Assembly: GCF_041080655.1 (NCBI RefSeq)
Contig: NZ_CP163525.1
Coordinates: forward strand, 1,860,001-1,924,000
Direction of reading: 5' to 3'
Length of the DNA: 64,000 bases
Source: Streptomyces sp. CG4
GTDB lineage: Bacteria; Actinomycetota; Actinomycetes; Streptomycetales; Streptomycetaceae
Within the stretch, counting starts at the first letter, position 1. Every line of letters starts with the position of its first letter. A program made the position numbers and the translations under genes. Under the pieces are notes generated by a model. The model worked only from the letters and a program-made list of their open reading frames with translations. It was not told where the DNA came from and did no database searches. Below, piece by piece: positions 45,861-55,458 of the stretch.

Positions 45861-47891
45861 TCAGTTGATGGTCACCCGGAAGATCTTGTCGGATCCGTCC
45901 GCGGCACCTCCGTTGTTGTCGCAGTTGGTGGTGGACAGCCACAGCTGGTCGGCGCCGGGCACCTTGGTCACGGTACGCAGCCGGCCGTAGGTGCCGACGT
46001 AGTACGCGGTCGGGGTGCCGACGCTCTCGGTGTCGCCGTTGATGGGGATGCGCCACAGGCGTTCGCCGCGCAACGAGGCCATGTAGACGACGTTGCGGAC
46101 GATGGCGATGCCGCTCGGCGAGGCCTCGTTCACGTTCCAGGTGGCCTTGGGGTTGGTCATCCCGGCGACGTTGCAGGTGCCCTCGCAGGTGGGCCAGCCG
46201 TAGTTGGCACCGGGCTTGATGAGGTTCAGCTCGTCCTTGGCGCTGTTGCCGAACTCCGCCTCCCACAGCCGGCCGTTGCGGTCGAAGGCGAGGCCCTGCG
46301 GGTTGCGGTGGCCCAGGGAATAGACGTAGGTGCCGAACGGGTTGCCGGGGGCCGGCCTGCCGTCGGTGGTCATGCGCAGGATCTTGCCGTTGAGGGAGTT
46401 CTTGTCCTGCGCGAGGTCGGGCTGCTGGGCCTCGCCGGTGGAGACGTAGAGGTAGCCGTCGGGGCCGAAGGCCAGGCGGCCGCCGTTGTGGTAGCGGTTC
46501 TTCCTGATGCCCTGCAGCAGGATCTTGTAGTCGCCGAGCTTCGTGCCGTCGTAGGTCATGCGGACGACCCGGTTGCCCTCGGCGGCGGTGTGCATGAAGT
46601 AGACGAAGTGGTTCGTCTCCCACCCGGGGTCGACCGCGAAAACGAGCAGACCGCCCTCGCCATTGGTGGTGACGGCGTCGGGAACCGTGCCGACCTGGGT
46701 CCTCGTACCGTCCTTGGCGACCTTCCAGACCCGGAAGGCGTCCCGCTCGGTGACGAGGGCCGTCCTGCCGTCGGGCATCCAGTAGGTGCCCCACGGGATG
46801 GTCCAGCCCGTGGAGAGCGTGGCGATGGAGGACGGGACACCGCCGTCGGTGGCGCAGGCCTTGGTGGTGAAGGAGACCGTGTTGCTCGGCGGGGAGACAT
46901 TGCCGGCGGCGTCGCGGGCGACGACGTTCAGGCTGTAGGGGCTGTTGCAGGCGAGCCCGGTGAGCGTGGTGGACGTGCCGCTGGTGACCGTCTGGTAGAC
47001 GGTGGTGCCGCTGCGGATGTCGTAGGCGATGACGCCGCGGTCGTCGGTGGCGGCGCCCCAGGCGAGGCCGGCTGTGTTCGCTGTGATGTCGGCCGTGTGC
47101 ACTGTGCCGGGCGCGGTCGGCGGGGTGGTGTCGGAGCTGGGCTTGGTGGTGCAGTCGACGACTGGGCTGGCGGGCGAGGTGTTGCCGGCCGCGTCGCGGG
47201 CGATGACCGTGAGGTCGTAGGTGGTGTTCGGGGCGAGCCCGGTGAGTGTCTTGGTGGTGGTGTCGCCCGGCGCCTCGCCCAGCTTGTTGCCGTGCTCGTA
47301 CAGGTCGTACGCCGCGACCCCCGTGTCGTCCGTCGACGCGCCCCAGGTCAGGGTCAGGCGGTCCTCGCCGCTGTCCGGGCAGGAGGGCTGCCCGGGGCGG
47401 GTGGGGGCCTGGGTGTCGGCCGGGGCGCCGAGGCTGATGCGGTCGAGGTTGGGGCCGCCGGCGGCCGTGGTGGCGGTCGCCCGGATCTTGTCGCTGCCCG
47501 CCTTGAGGGTGACGGTGACGGTCTTGGACGCCCAGGTGTTCCAGTCGGCGGTCGCCGGGAAGGAGACGGCGGGCGCGACGACGGTGCCGTTGACGGAGAG
47601 GTCCATCGGCCGGTCGGTGCTGGTGCCGTTGGCGTAGCGCACGGTGACCGATGCGGGCCCGGCGGCGGCCGCGTCGACCGTGAACTCCACCGAGGAGCCC
47701 TTGACGTTGGTGTAGTCGACGAAACCGCTGCCCGTGTAGCCGGTGTGGTTGGTGGCGACGGTGCCCTGGGAGATCAGGGCGTCCTCGGCCTGGTAGTCGG
47801 TGGCCGCACTCGCGGTGCCCTGGCTCAGCGCGACGAGGGGCACGGCGAGGGCCAGGGACAGAGTGCAGACGACTGCTCTTCGCTGTTTCAT
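45861..47891 (-). CDS. secreted CBM35-FnIII-FnIII-PQQ-type sugar dehydrogenase
   Basis: The 676-residue protein has a signal peptide (1-29), then a carbohydrate-binding CBM6/35-like module (about 32-155; YQAEDALISQG, GSGFVDYTNVKGSSVEFTVD). Two fibronectin type III modules follow (about 165-255 and 258-345), then a beta-propeller of the soluble glucose/sorbosone dehydrogenase kind (TIPWGTYWMPDGRTALVTER, NGGRLAFGPDGYLYVSTGEA, YSLGHRNPQGLAFD). Family members use PQQ to oxidise aldose sugars. It is the last gene of a run that also encodes PQQ synthesis, which supports PQQ use. The start is 15 bases after the previous stop. Confidence 0.9.
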   Translation of the reverse strand: MKQRRAVVCTLSLALAVPLVALSQGTASAATDYQAEDALISQGTVATNHTGYTGSGFVDYTNVKGSSVEFTVDAAAAGPASVTVRYANGTSTDRPMDLSVNGTVVAPAVSFPATADWNTWASKTVTVTLKAGSDKIRATATTAAGGPNLDRISLGAPADTQAPTRPGQPSCPDSGEDRLTLTWGASTDDTGVAAYDLYEHGNKLGEAPGDTTTKTLTGLAPNTTYDLTVIARDAAGNTSPASPVVDCTTKPSSDTTPPTAPGTVHTADITANTAGLAWGAATDDRGVIAYDIRSGTTVYQTVTSGTSTTLTGLACNSPYSLNVVARDAAGNVSPPSNTVSFTTKACATDGGVPSSIATLSTGWTIPWGTYWMPDGRTALVTERDAFRVWKVAKDGTRTQVGTVPDAVTTNGEGGLLVFAVDPGWETNHFVYFMHTAAEGNRVVRMTYDGTKLGDYKILLQGIRKNRYHNGGRLAFGPDGYLYVSTGEAQQPDLAQDKNSLNGKILRMTTDGRPAPGNPFGTYVYSLGHRNPQGLAFDRNGRLWEAEFGNSAKDELNLIKPGANYGWPTCEGTCNVAGMTNPKATWNVNEASPSGIAIVRNVVYMASLRGERLWRIPINGDTESVGTPTAYYVGTYGRLRTVTKVPGADQLWLSTTNCDNNGGAADGSDKIFRVTIN

Positions 47892-47905
47892 GACGGTCCC
47901 CTCGG

Positions 47906-50900
47906 CTAGCTGTTGACCGGGTTCACACGGATCAGCCGGGTCTCGCCCGGCCGCAGCGTCACGCCGGCCGCCGGTGTGGCGTACGACGTGCCGATCCAGG
48001 CCTCGTCGATCCGCAGCCGCTGATAGTGGGTGGTGTCGGTGGCGGCCGCCCAGGTGCTGTCGACCTCCAGACGGACGTAGCGGGCGGTGGCGGCGGGCAG
48101 GTCGACGCCCTGGACGCCGCGGGCGCTGGGGAGTTGGCCGGTCCTGACCGGGCTGCCCCAGTTCCTGCTGTCGTCGCTGAGGTAGACCTTGTAGGCCTTG
48201 ATCCGGGCGGACTGTTCGGTGGCCGAGCGGGCGTAGGCGACCGAGTCCTCGCGCTGGTTGAGCCCGAGGTACTGCACCTGCTTGGCCGTGCCGAGGTCGA
48301 AGGTGAGGGTGACGGGCAGGGTCTTGTCGTTGTCCCAGTAGGTCAGGTAGTCGCCGTCTGTGGCGGCGGAGCCCGGGTGGCCGCTCGCGGAGGCGCTCGC
48401 GGTCACCGTGACGCCGGTCGCGATGCCCTGGCGGCCGGCGGTGAGCACCTTGAGGACGGTGTCGTACGGGTCCCAGTTCCCGAGGCCGGTGAGCGTGAGC
48501 ACGCCGCCGGACTGCGACCAGGAAACCGGCGCTCCGGTGCGGAGGTTGGTGACGGCGGCGATGCGGTAGCCGTTGTCGCGGATGCGCAGGGTGCCGCTGT
48601 TCGGCGGGGTCAGGACGTGGATGTACTGCCGGTCGGGATCGTCCTTGGCGACGGTGGTGACGCCGTGGGCGCCGTCGTTCCAGAACCCGGGTGTGAGGCC
48701 GCCGTACATGTAGCCGCCGCCCTCGGTGCCGTGCAGGGACTCCCAGATGGGGGTGAGGTAGCTGTCGGCGAAGGTGTTGAACGCGGCCTGGTTCGCCGGG
48801 AATTTGCCGTTGACCTGGGCGGTCTCGGCCATCAGGGCCTTCACCGAGGAGCCCGCGTTGGTGATGAGACGGCCGAGGGTGAGCCTCCGGTCGACGGTGG
48901 GGTCGGAGCCGTCGTACCACCAGGCGCCGGTCGACGGGAGCTTGAAGTCGGCCTCGGTGAGCCGGGGTTGGGCGGTGTAGAGCGCCTGCGGGTAGTCGTA
49001 GGCGGGCGTCATCCCCGTCTTCTGCTCATTGCTGATCATGTCCATGATTGGCGTGTCTTCGTTGTTGTTGCTGAGCGTGTAGTGGGGGCGCTTCTGGTAG
49101 ATCTGCTGGTAGAGGTTGTGGCTCAGCCAGTAGTCGTTGTCGTTGTCGATCCAGAAGCCGCCGAGGTCCGGGTAGCGGTCCATGACCTCGAAGAAGTTGT
49201 CGTACGAGAACCGGCCGAAGCCGTCGCGGGTGGTCAGGTCGACGTTGTTGCCCTTGTAGGCGGAGTAGGCGGCCGAGTCGAGCCACTCGTGGCCGCCCTC
49301 GTCGTGCCACTGGGGGTCGTCGGTCATGTAGAGGATGACCTTCATGCCCTTGGCCTTGGCGGCGTTGATGAGTTCACCGAGGAAGTCCCGCTGGGTGGAG
49401 CAGGAACCGGGGATCTTCGAGGGCCAGGGGCGGGCGTAGCCGAGCCGGCTGTGGAAGGTGGCAAGGACGAGGTATTGCGTATGCAGTTTTCTGGCTTCGT
49501 TCACCCAGTAGTCCGGTGTCCAGCCGCCGCTCGTGACGTCCTTCTCCCAGGCGCCGCAACTGGTGTGGGCGGGGGCGGTGCGCAGCCCCCAGTGCAGGAA
49601 GAGGCCGCCGACCGAGGCGCGCAGGAAGGCCTGGCGGGGATTCTCCAGGTCTAGTGGGCGGGCCGGTGTGCCGCAGTGCTCGCTGGATCCGCTCGCCGAC
49701 ACCCGCAGCGTGCCGCCGGTGGTGGTGTGGCTGTCGGCCAGGCAGTAGCCCGTGACGTTCCGGAAGCCGATGTCGTGGGGTGACCTGGTGCCCTTCTGCG
49801 CGGTGAACCGGGTCAGCCGGACATCGCTCGCCGTGTCGGCGATGACGGCGGGCCGGCCGTCGTCGGCGGCATACCGGACCCCGCTGTCGGTGAACTGAAT
49901 ACCGTCGGCATTGTGCAGGTACCAGCCGTACGCCGGGCGGGTCCCGATGCTCTTCGGGTTGTAGTCCTTCGGGTCGTTGCCCGGCACACCGGTGGACATG
50001 GTGCCGTTGCCGCCCGGGACGGTGATGTCGACATGGGTGAAGGTGACCCCGCTGATGCGGTGGCCGTTCTCGCCCCACAGGGTCGGACTGAAGGAGGGGC
50101 TGCTGCCGGTGGCGGTGACGTTGTCGTACGTGACATCACTGATCGACCCGACACCGGGACTGTTGCCGCACCGTCCGCGCGTGCCGATCTTCTCCATGAT
50201 CGGCGAGTGCACGTTCGTCATGGTGATGTCGCGGTAATGGACGTCGGAGATCTTCGCGCCGTCCATGGAGACCATGCCGAGGCCGGACTTGTCGGCGCCC
50301 TCGATGCGGATCTTCTCGAACTGGTAGTCCGAGAAGTCGCCGCAGGTCTCGGAGCCGAACATCAGGGCGTTGCAGCAGCGCGCCGACAGCACCGCATCAC
50401 TCACCCGCACATGGCCGTTCGGGAGTTTGGTGCCGAGGGCGTAGTCACTCTTGAAGACCAGGGCGTCGTCGTTGGCGGCGATGTGCGCGTTCGTGATCGT
50501 GACGTCGGTGGTGGAGATGACGTTCCAGCCGTCGCGGTCGCTCGCGGTGTCGATGGTCAGGCGGTCGGAGACGACGTGCGTGCAGCCGTTGACCAGGGCG
50601 GCGAAGTGGCCGCCGCGGCGCAGGGTGAGGCCGTCGCCGAGCCGGAGTCCGTCGCAGCGGGTCAGCGACAGGATCTTGTCGGCCTGGCCGGACCTGGGGT
50701 TGCCGGTGATCAGACTGCCCGCGCCGTCGATGACCCCGTCGCCGGTGAAGCCGATGTCGGTCAGTTTGTCGCCGTAGATCATCGCGTTGTGGAAGTGGCT
50801 GTGCCCGTAGTCCTGGTACTTGTCGTTCGGGTTGGACTCGGGCGGGTCGTAGGTGTTCGCGGAGGAGCCCTGGATCGTGGCGCCCTGGTCGACCTGGAGC

Positions 50901-51196
50901 GTCACATGGCTCTTCATGTGGATGGTGTTCCGGGACTGGTAGGTGCCGGCCGGGAAGCAGACGGTGCCGCCGCCGGCCGCGTTGGCCGCGGTGATGGCCT
51001 TGTCGATGGCCGGGGAGTCGTTGGCGGAGCCGTCGCCCTTGGCGCCGAAGGCGCGTACGTCGTACACGGCGGCCGGGCGGGGCGTGGTGGGATGCGGGGC
51101 CGCGAGGGCGGCGGGGTGGCAGAGGCCGAGGACGACAGCGAGGGCGCACAGGACGGTCGCCGCCGCCCGTCTCGGGCCGGCGATGCGGGGTTTCAC
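47906..51196 (-). CDS. secreted GH28-type beta-helix fused to GH29-like fucosidase and discoidin domain
   Basis: The protein has 1096 residues. A signal peptide (1-32) is followed by a pectate-lyase-3/GH28 right-handed beta-helix (about 43-500), opening YDVRAFGAKGDGSANDSPAI. Its catalytic-type loops are DRDGWNVIS and ANDDALVFKS. A second catalytic module resembling GH29 alpha-L-fucosidase runs from about 515 to 850 (LFLHWGLRTAPAH, YWVNEARKLHTQYLVLATFH, YPDLGGFWIDNDND). A galactose-binding F5/8 type C domain lies at about 930-1070. A joint attack on pectic side chains outside the cell is likely, though the exact bonds are unknown. It begins 12 bases after the lyase-like gene. Confidence 0.82.
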   Translation of the reverse strand: MKPRIAGPRRAAATVLCALAVVLGLCHPAALAAPHPTTPRPAAVYDVRAFGAKGDGSANDSPAIDKAITAANAAGGGTVCFPAGTYQSRNTIHMKSHVTLQVDQGATIQGSSANTYDPPESNPNDKYQDYGHSHFHNAMIYGDKLTDIGFTGDGVIDGAGSLITGNPRSGQADKILSLTRCDGLRLGDGLTLRRGGHFAALVNGCTHVVSDRLTIDTASDRDGWNVISTTDVTITNAHIAANDDALVFKSDYALGTKLPNGHVRVSDAVLSARCCNALMFGSETCGDFSDYQFEKIRIEGADKSGLGMVSMDGAKISDVHYRDITMTNVHSPIMEKIGTRGRCGNSPGVGSISDVTYDNVTATGSSPSFSPTLWGENGHRISGVTFTHVDITVPGGNGTMSTGVPGNDPKDYNPKSIGTRPAYGWYLHNADGIQFTDSGVRYAADDGRPAVIADTASDVRLTRFTAQKGTRSPHDIGFRNVTGYCLADSHTTTGGTLRVSASGSSEHCGTPARPLDLENPRQAFLRASVGGLFLHWGLRTAPAHTSCGAWEKDVTSGGWTPDYWVNEARKLHTQYLVLATFHSRLGYARPWPSKIPGSCSTQRDFLGELINAAKAKGMKVILYMTDDPQWHDEGGHEWLDSAAYSAYKGNNVDLTTRDGFGRFSYDNFFEVMDRYPDLGGFWIDNDNDYWLSHNLYQQIYQKRPHYTLSNNNEDTPIMDMISNEQKTGMTPAYDYPQALYTAQPRLTEADFKLPSTGAWWYDGSDPTVDRRLTLGRLITNAGSSVKALMAETAQVNGKFPANQAAFNTFADSYLTPIWESLHGTEGGGYMYGGLTPGFWNDGAHGVTTVAKDDPDRQYIHVLTPPNSGTLRIRDNGYRIAAVTNLRTGAPVSWSQSGGVLTLTGLGNWDPYDTVLKVLTAGRQGIATGVTVTASASASGHPGSAATDGDYLTYWDNDKTLPVTLTFDLGTAKQVQYLGLNQREDSVAYARSATEQSARIKAYKVYLSDDSRNWGSPVRTGQLPSARGVQGVDLPAATARYVRLEVDSTWAAATDTTHYQRLRIDEAWIGTSYATPAAGVTLRPGETRLIRVNPVNS

Positions 51197-51208
51197 GGGA
51201 CCGCTCCT

Positions 51209-52048
51209 CTAGGCGAGTTGGTAGCCGCGGAGGTTGGTGAGCAGCAGGTAGGTGTCCTGCAGGGAACCGGAGGTGTCGCCGAGGGAGCGGTAGATGCCCC
51301 ACTTGGGGCGCACCCGGTCGGCGAGGAAGGTGTCGACACCGGACCTCGACCGGTCGACGACGGTGGTGGAACCGCTCTTGAGGATCCAGCGGACGGAACC
51401 GGCCGAGCCGTTGCCGACCTTGATCTGGAAGTCGACGTCCGTCCACCGGTCGTGCAGCGGGTCGAGGTCGGCGCTGCCGACGAGGATGTCGTCGGTGGCG
51501 AGCCGGAGTTCGATGGTCTGCTTGCCTCCCCCGTCCCGGCGCAGTGACTGCACGACGATCGGCGAGCTGCCGGCGCCGGGCTGCTTCATCTGCATGATGT
51601 GGGTGAAGGTGGTCGTCGCCTTGAGCGTGCTCGGGATGTACATCGAGTACGTGATCCGCCAGGTCTGGCCCTCGGTCCACTTCAGATAGCTGTTCGCTCC
51701 GGTGCGCAGCCCGGTGACCTCTTGGCGCTGGCGGTCGGTGGAGGTGTCTCGGTCGACGGTGTGGATGGTGAAGCGCCAGTCGTCGCCGGTGGCGAAGATG
51801 TGCGGGTGGCCCGCCGGGTGGGAGTGGGCGCGGTCGTCCTCGACGGTCTCGAAGGCACCGAGCCCGTCGGTCCGCGCGGACGGCGACCACTTCAACCGCC
51901 ACGCGGCGGTGGAGGCGGCGGATGCCGCGGCGGCCGGCAGGTTCAGCACCGGGGACGCGGCCTGGGCCCCGGCGGCCGGCAAGCCGGCCGTGGCTGCCAC
52001 GGCACCGCCGAGCGCGGCACCCAGCACCGCCCTTCTAGACGTGCTCAT
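51209..52048 (-). CDS. secreted polysaccharide lyase-like beta-jelly-roll protein
   Basis: The 279-residue protein has a twin-arginine type leader (MSTSRRAVLGAALGGAVAAT). The mature part has the pattern of heparin-lyase/alginate-lyase jelly rolls: HIFATGDDWRFTIHTVDRDT, TWRITYSMYIPSTLKATTTF, HIMQMKQPG and PKWGIYRSLGDTSGSLQDTY. The lyase family cannot be fixed by eye; glucuronan or related polyuronate cleavage is plausible. Its ATG overlaps the stop of the GH105 gene (ATGA), so translation is coupled. Confidence 0.7.
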   Translation of the reverse strand: MSTSRRAVLGAALGGAVAATAGLPAAGAQAASPVLNLPAAAASAASTAAWRLKWSPSARTDGLGAFETVEDDRAHSHPAGHPHIFATGDDWRFTIHTVDRDTSTDRQRQEVTGLRTGANSYLKWTEGQTWRITYSMYIPSTLKATTTFTHIMQMKQPGAGSSPIVVQSLRRDGGGKQTIELRLATDDILVGSADLDPLHDRWTDVDFQIKVGNGSAGSVRWILKSGSTTVVDRSRSGVDTFLADRVRPKWGIYRSLGDTSGSLQDTYLLLTNLRGYQLA

Positions 52049-53334
52049 GACACAGAATCTCCTCGCAGCTGTTCGTTCATGATCAGGAAGGCGCCGAGCC
52101 CGTGGAAGTCGTTCACGGCCCGGGTGCGGCCGACGTAGTACGCGTAGTCGCCCACGTTGGTGCCGACGGAGATGTCGGCCAGGTTCGTACGGCCGTCGGA
52201 ACCGACCGACAGCCGGGCCAGCACGCCCTGGTAGCCGTGTCGGGCCACGGCCCTGAAGCGCGGGTCCAGATAACCCTGTTGGGCGCCGCGGTCGAGGGCG
52301 TAGGCGAACATGCTGGAGCAGGAGGTCTCGGTCCAGTTGTCGGGCCGGGCGCCCTTGTCCATCACCTGGAACCAGCGCCCGGACGCCGGGTCCTGGTACT
52401 TCTCCAGTGCCGAGGCCAACGTGCGGAAGATGCCGAGCAGTTGCGGCCGTCGCGGCTGGTTCGCGGGGATCGCGTCCAGGACGTCGGTGAGGGCCATGGC
52501 GTACCAGCCGACGGCCCGGCACCAGTGCTCGGGGGCGAGCCCGGTGCCCGGATCGGCCCAGCTCGCCGACTTCGACTCGTCGTAGGCGTGCCGCAGCAGA
52601 CCGTTCGCGACCTGGAGATGACGGCCGTAGACGGACAGCTGCCGGGCGGCCTCCTCGCCCGTGTACGCGCTGTCGTGGAACTCCGCGCCGTACTCGACCA
52701 GGAACGGGTTCACCATGTACGTGCCGTCCGCCCAGAGCTGGTGGGCCCGGCTGCTGGTGTCGGCGTGCCAGAAGCCGCCGTCGGAGGTGCGCGGATAGCT
52801 GCCGAGCCGGTCGCGGATCTTCTGCGCGGCCTTGCGGTAGCGGTCCTGGCCGGTCTCGTGGTGCAGGATCACCAGCAGCCGGCCCGCCTGCATGCTGTCG
52901 AGGCTGTTGAAGGGCTGGTTGATGCCGCCGTCCGCGCTCACGAACCGGTCGACGTAGGACGTGATGTACGACAGCAGACGCGGGTCGTGGGTGCGCCGGT
53001 AGACGAGGTACTGGCCGTAGAGGTACAGGCCCACCGGGTACGACCAGCCGCCGATGGAGGCCGGTGTGTAGCGGGCCATGGTGGAGTCGACGACGGCCGT
53101 GGACCAGTCGCGGGCGGCGGCCGTGCGGGCCGGGACGCCCGGCGGGACGGAAGCGGGTACGGGGGCGGCGCTCCCCCGGGACACGGCGACTGGCGCGGGG
53201 GCGGCGCTCGCCGGGGACACGACGGCCGGTGTGGGGGCGGCGCTCGCCGGCCGTACCGCGGCGGGCAGCGCGGCCAGGGTGACGGTGGTGACCACGGCGG
53301 CGGTCAGCGCCGCACGCAGGCCTCGGCGTCTCAT
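52045..53334 (-). CDS. secreted GH105 unsaturated rhamnogalacturonyl/glucuronyl hydrolase
   Basis: The 429-residue protein has a signal peptide (1-32) and an Ala/Pro-rich linker to about 70, then an (alpha/alpha)6 barrel. Family elements are GGWSYPVGLYLYGQYLVYRR, SLDSMQAGRLLVILHHETGQ and the catalytic LWADGTYMVNPF with D203, plus RAVGWYAMALTDVLDAIP. Such enzymes remove the unsaturated sugar left by polysaccharide lyases, fitting the lyase-like gene next in line. ATGA overlaps join it to pqqE upstream and the lyase gene downstream. Confidence 0.87.
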   Translation of the reverse strand: MRRRGLRAALTAAVVTTVTLAALPAAVRPASAAPTPAVVSPASAAPAPVAVSRGSAAPVPASVPPGVPARTAAARDWSTAVVDSTMARYTPASIGGWSYPVGLYLYGQYLVYRRTHDPRLLSYITSYVDRFVSADGGINQPFNSLDSMQAGRLLVILHHETGQDRYRKAAQKIRDRLGSYPRTSDGGFWHADTSSRAHQLWADGTYMVNPFLVEYGAEFHDSAYTGEEAARQLSVYGRHLQVANGLLRHAYDESKSASWADPGTGLAPEHWCRAVGWYAMALTDVLDAIPANQPRRPQLLGIFRTLASALEKYQDPASGRWFQVMDKGARPDNWTETSCSSMFAYALDRGAQQGYLDPRFRAVARHGYQGVLARLSVGSDGRTNLADISVGTNVGDYAYYVGRTRAVNDFHGLGAFLIMNEQLRGDSVS

Positions 53335-54466
53335 GACCCTCCCTCTCGGTAGACGTACGCGGATGGGCGCGGAGCACGGCCCGCGTCGTACACCAGGGCA
53401 TCGACGAGGTGGCGCTCCGGGGCGTACCGGCAGGCGGGGTCGGTGCGGGTGGCGTCGCCGGTCAGGGCGTACGCCTGGCAGCGGCAGCCGCCGTGGTCGA
53501 CCGTGCGCAGGGCGCAGCCGCGGCACGGCTCGGGCATCCAGGCCTCACCCCGGAATGCGGTGAACGCCTTCGACTCCCGCCAGATCCAAGAGAGTTGACG
53601 CTCTTTCACGTTCGGCGGGTCCAGGCCGGGCAGAGTGGCGGCGGCCGGGCAGGGCAGCACCGTGCCGTCCGGGGCCACGGTGAGCGAGACGGCGCCCCAG
53701 CCGCCCATGCAGGGTTTCGCGGTGGCGTCCACGAGATCGGGAGCCACCCACACCAGCTCCAGCGCGTCACCGAGCCGTTCCCGCCAACGGGCCACCCGGG
53801 CGCGGGCCCGCTCGACCTGGGCGGGCGTGGGCAGCAGGGCGGCCCGGTTGCGGGCGGCCCAGCCGTGGTACTGGGTGTTGGCCAGCTCGATCCGGTCGGC
53901 GCCCCAGTCGAGGGCGAGCCGGACCAGGCCGTCGAGGTCGTCCAGGTTGCCCCGGTGCAGGACGGCGTTCAGCCCGAGGGGCAGTCCCGCCGCGCGGATC
54001 AGCCGGGCGGCGCGTTCCTTCGCGGCGAACGACCGGGCCCCCGCGATGCGTTCGGCGGCCGCCGGGTCCGCGTGCTGCACCGACAGCTGCACACTGCGCA
54101 GCCCGGCCGCGGCCAGCCCGGCCAGCCGCCGCTCGCCGAGCCCGATCCCACTGGTGACGAGCTGGGTGTACAGGCCCGCGGTGCCGGCGGCGGCCACCAG
54201 GTCGGGCAGATCGCGCCGCAGCAGCGGTTCGCCGCCGGACAGATGGGTGTGTACGACACCGAGGGCGCCCGCCTGCCGGAAGACCTCCGACCACTGCGCG
54301 GTGGTCAACTCCGCTGACCGGCCGACCAGTTCGAGCGGATTGGAGCAGTACCCGCAGCGCAGCGGGCAGGCGTGGGTGACTTCGGCGAGCAGCGCCCAGG
54401 GAGGGTCGGGGCAGCGGGAGGGTCGGGAGGCGCTGAAGGTGCGGGAGGTGCGGGAGGTGCGGTCAT
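53331..54466 (-). pseudogene. pqqE: PQQ synthesis radical SAM enzyme PqqE, one frameshift near the 5' end
   Basis: PqqE joins the Glu and Tyr of the PqqA peptide. The radical SAM cysteines are visible in HACPLRCGYCSNPLEL, followed by VHTHLSGGEPLLRRDL. C-terminal SPASM-type cysteines include CRGCALRTVDHGGCRC. The ATG at 54466 overlaps the pqqD stop and begins a proline-rich leader (MTAPPAPPAP). Between this leader and WALLAEVTHACP a single base must be added, within a run of C near 54405. Without it the only in-frame start is a TTG at 54308, after the radical SAM cysteines. Either the sequence has an error or the gene is inactive. Confidence 0.85.
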
Positions 54467-54744
54467 CTCAGCCAGCCCTCCTTCCGTAACCGGTGGAGAA
54501 ATTCCGGGACTTCGGCGGCGACCGGCGCGCCGGGGTGGTGTGCGGCCAGCTCGGCGACGACGGCGGGGACGTCCCGGACGCCGTCGCACAGCCGCAGCAC
54601 ACACCCGGCGCTGCCGTCGAGCACCACCACCCGCTCCGGCAGCAGCAACAGGTCGGCGCCCCGGACCGGGTCGTGCCGCAGCACCACGCCCCGGGCGAGC
54701 ACCGGACGCCAGGGCCTGCCCCGCAGGGTCGGCGCCGGTGTCAT
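54463..54744 (-). CDS. pqqD: PQQ synthesis peptide chaperone PqqD
   Basis: The 93-residue protein binds the PqqA precursor and presents it to PqqE. The RRE fold is recognisable: PVLARGVVLRHDPVRGADLL, ERVVVLDGSAGCVLRLCDG and VPEFLHRLRKEGWL. ATG at 54744 overlaps the pqqC stop, and its own stop overlaps the pqqE ATG, both as ATGA. Confidence 0.92.
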   Translation of the reverse strand: MTPAPTLRGRPWRPVLARGVVLRHDPVRGADLLLLPERVVVLDGSAGCVLRLCDGVRDVPAVVAELAAHHPGAPVAAEVPEFLHRLRKEGWLR

Positions 54745-55458
54745 GGCCCGCTCCGGTCCACCGCGTCCAGCAGGGCCCACAGCACCTCGCACTTGAACTC
54801 CAGTGCCGCAACGGCCCGTTGCTGCTCCTCCAGGGTGCGGGCGCGGGCGAGGACCAGGGCGAGGGCCTGCTCGGCGTCGCGGGCGCCCTGGGTGACGCGG
54901 GTGCGGAAGTAGGCGAGGCCCGCCGGGTCGATCCACGGGTAGTGGCGTTCGAAGGCGGCGATGCGGGTGCGCATCAGATCCGGGGCGGACAGCTCGGTCA
55001 GGGAGGCCGCGACGGCCTCCAGCACCGGACGCCGCCGGCAGAAGGTGACGTACGCCTCCACCGCGAACCGCACCCCGGGCGGCACCCGGGAGGCGTCCAG
55101 AAGTTCCTCGCGGGCGAGGCCCGCCGCCTCGCCGAGCCGCAGCCAGCGCTCGATACCTCCCCCCCGCGTCGTCGGTACCGTCCTGGTCGTGGATGCGGCG
55201 CAGCCAGGCGCGGCGCTCCTCGGGCCGGTCGAGGCCCGCGGCGATCAGCGCGTCCTTGACGGGGATGTGCCGCTGGTAGTGGAAGCGGGCGGCGATCCAG
55301 CGGCGCAGTTCGGCGGGGGTCAGTTCGCCGCGGTGCATCCGCTGGTTGAAGGGGTGCCGGTCGTGGTAGCGCGTCGCGGTGACCGCGCGCAGCCGCCCGG
55401 TGAACTCGGCGGCCGGCCAGGCGGCGCGGCCGTCGAGTTCCGGTGGTGCGGCGGTCAT
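54741..55458 (-). pseudogene. pqqC: PQQ synthase PqqC with a frameshift in a G-run
   Basis: PqqC carries out the last oxidation and ring closure of PQQ. The N-terminal part is clear: YHDRHPFNQRMHRGELTPAE, RRWIAARFHYQRHIPVKDAL. At the run of seven G (reverse of 55158-55164) the frame slips. The next frame continues as RFAVEAYVTFCRRRPVLEAV and IAAFERHYPWIDPAGLAYFR, and ends at the expected stop. Removing one G restores IERWLRLGEAAG in between. The slip could be a sequencing error or real loss. ATGA overlaps link it to pqqA and pqqD. Confidence 0.85.

Noticed and set aside
49913..51547. 544-codon plus-strand frame opposite the GH28-GH29 gene
   Set aside because: Val/Gly/Asp-rich shadow of a real gene in high-GC DNA; no start signal or motif.
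52102..53352. 416-codon plus-strand frame opposite the GH105 gene
   Set aside because: Shadow of a clear GH105 enzyme; no motifs.
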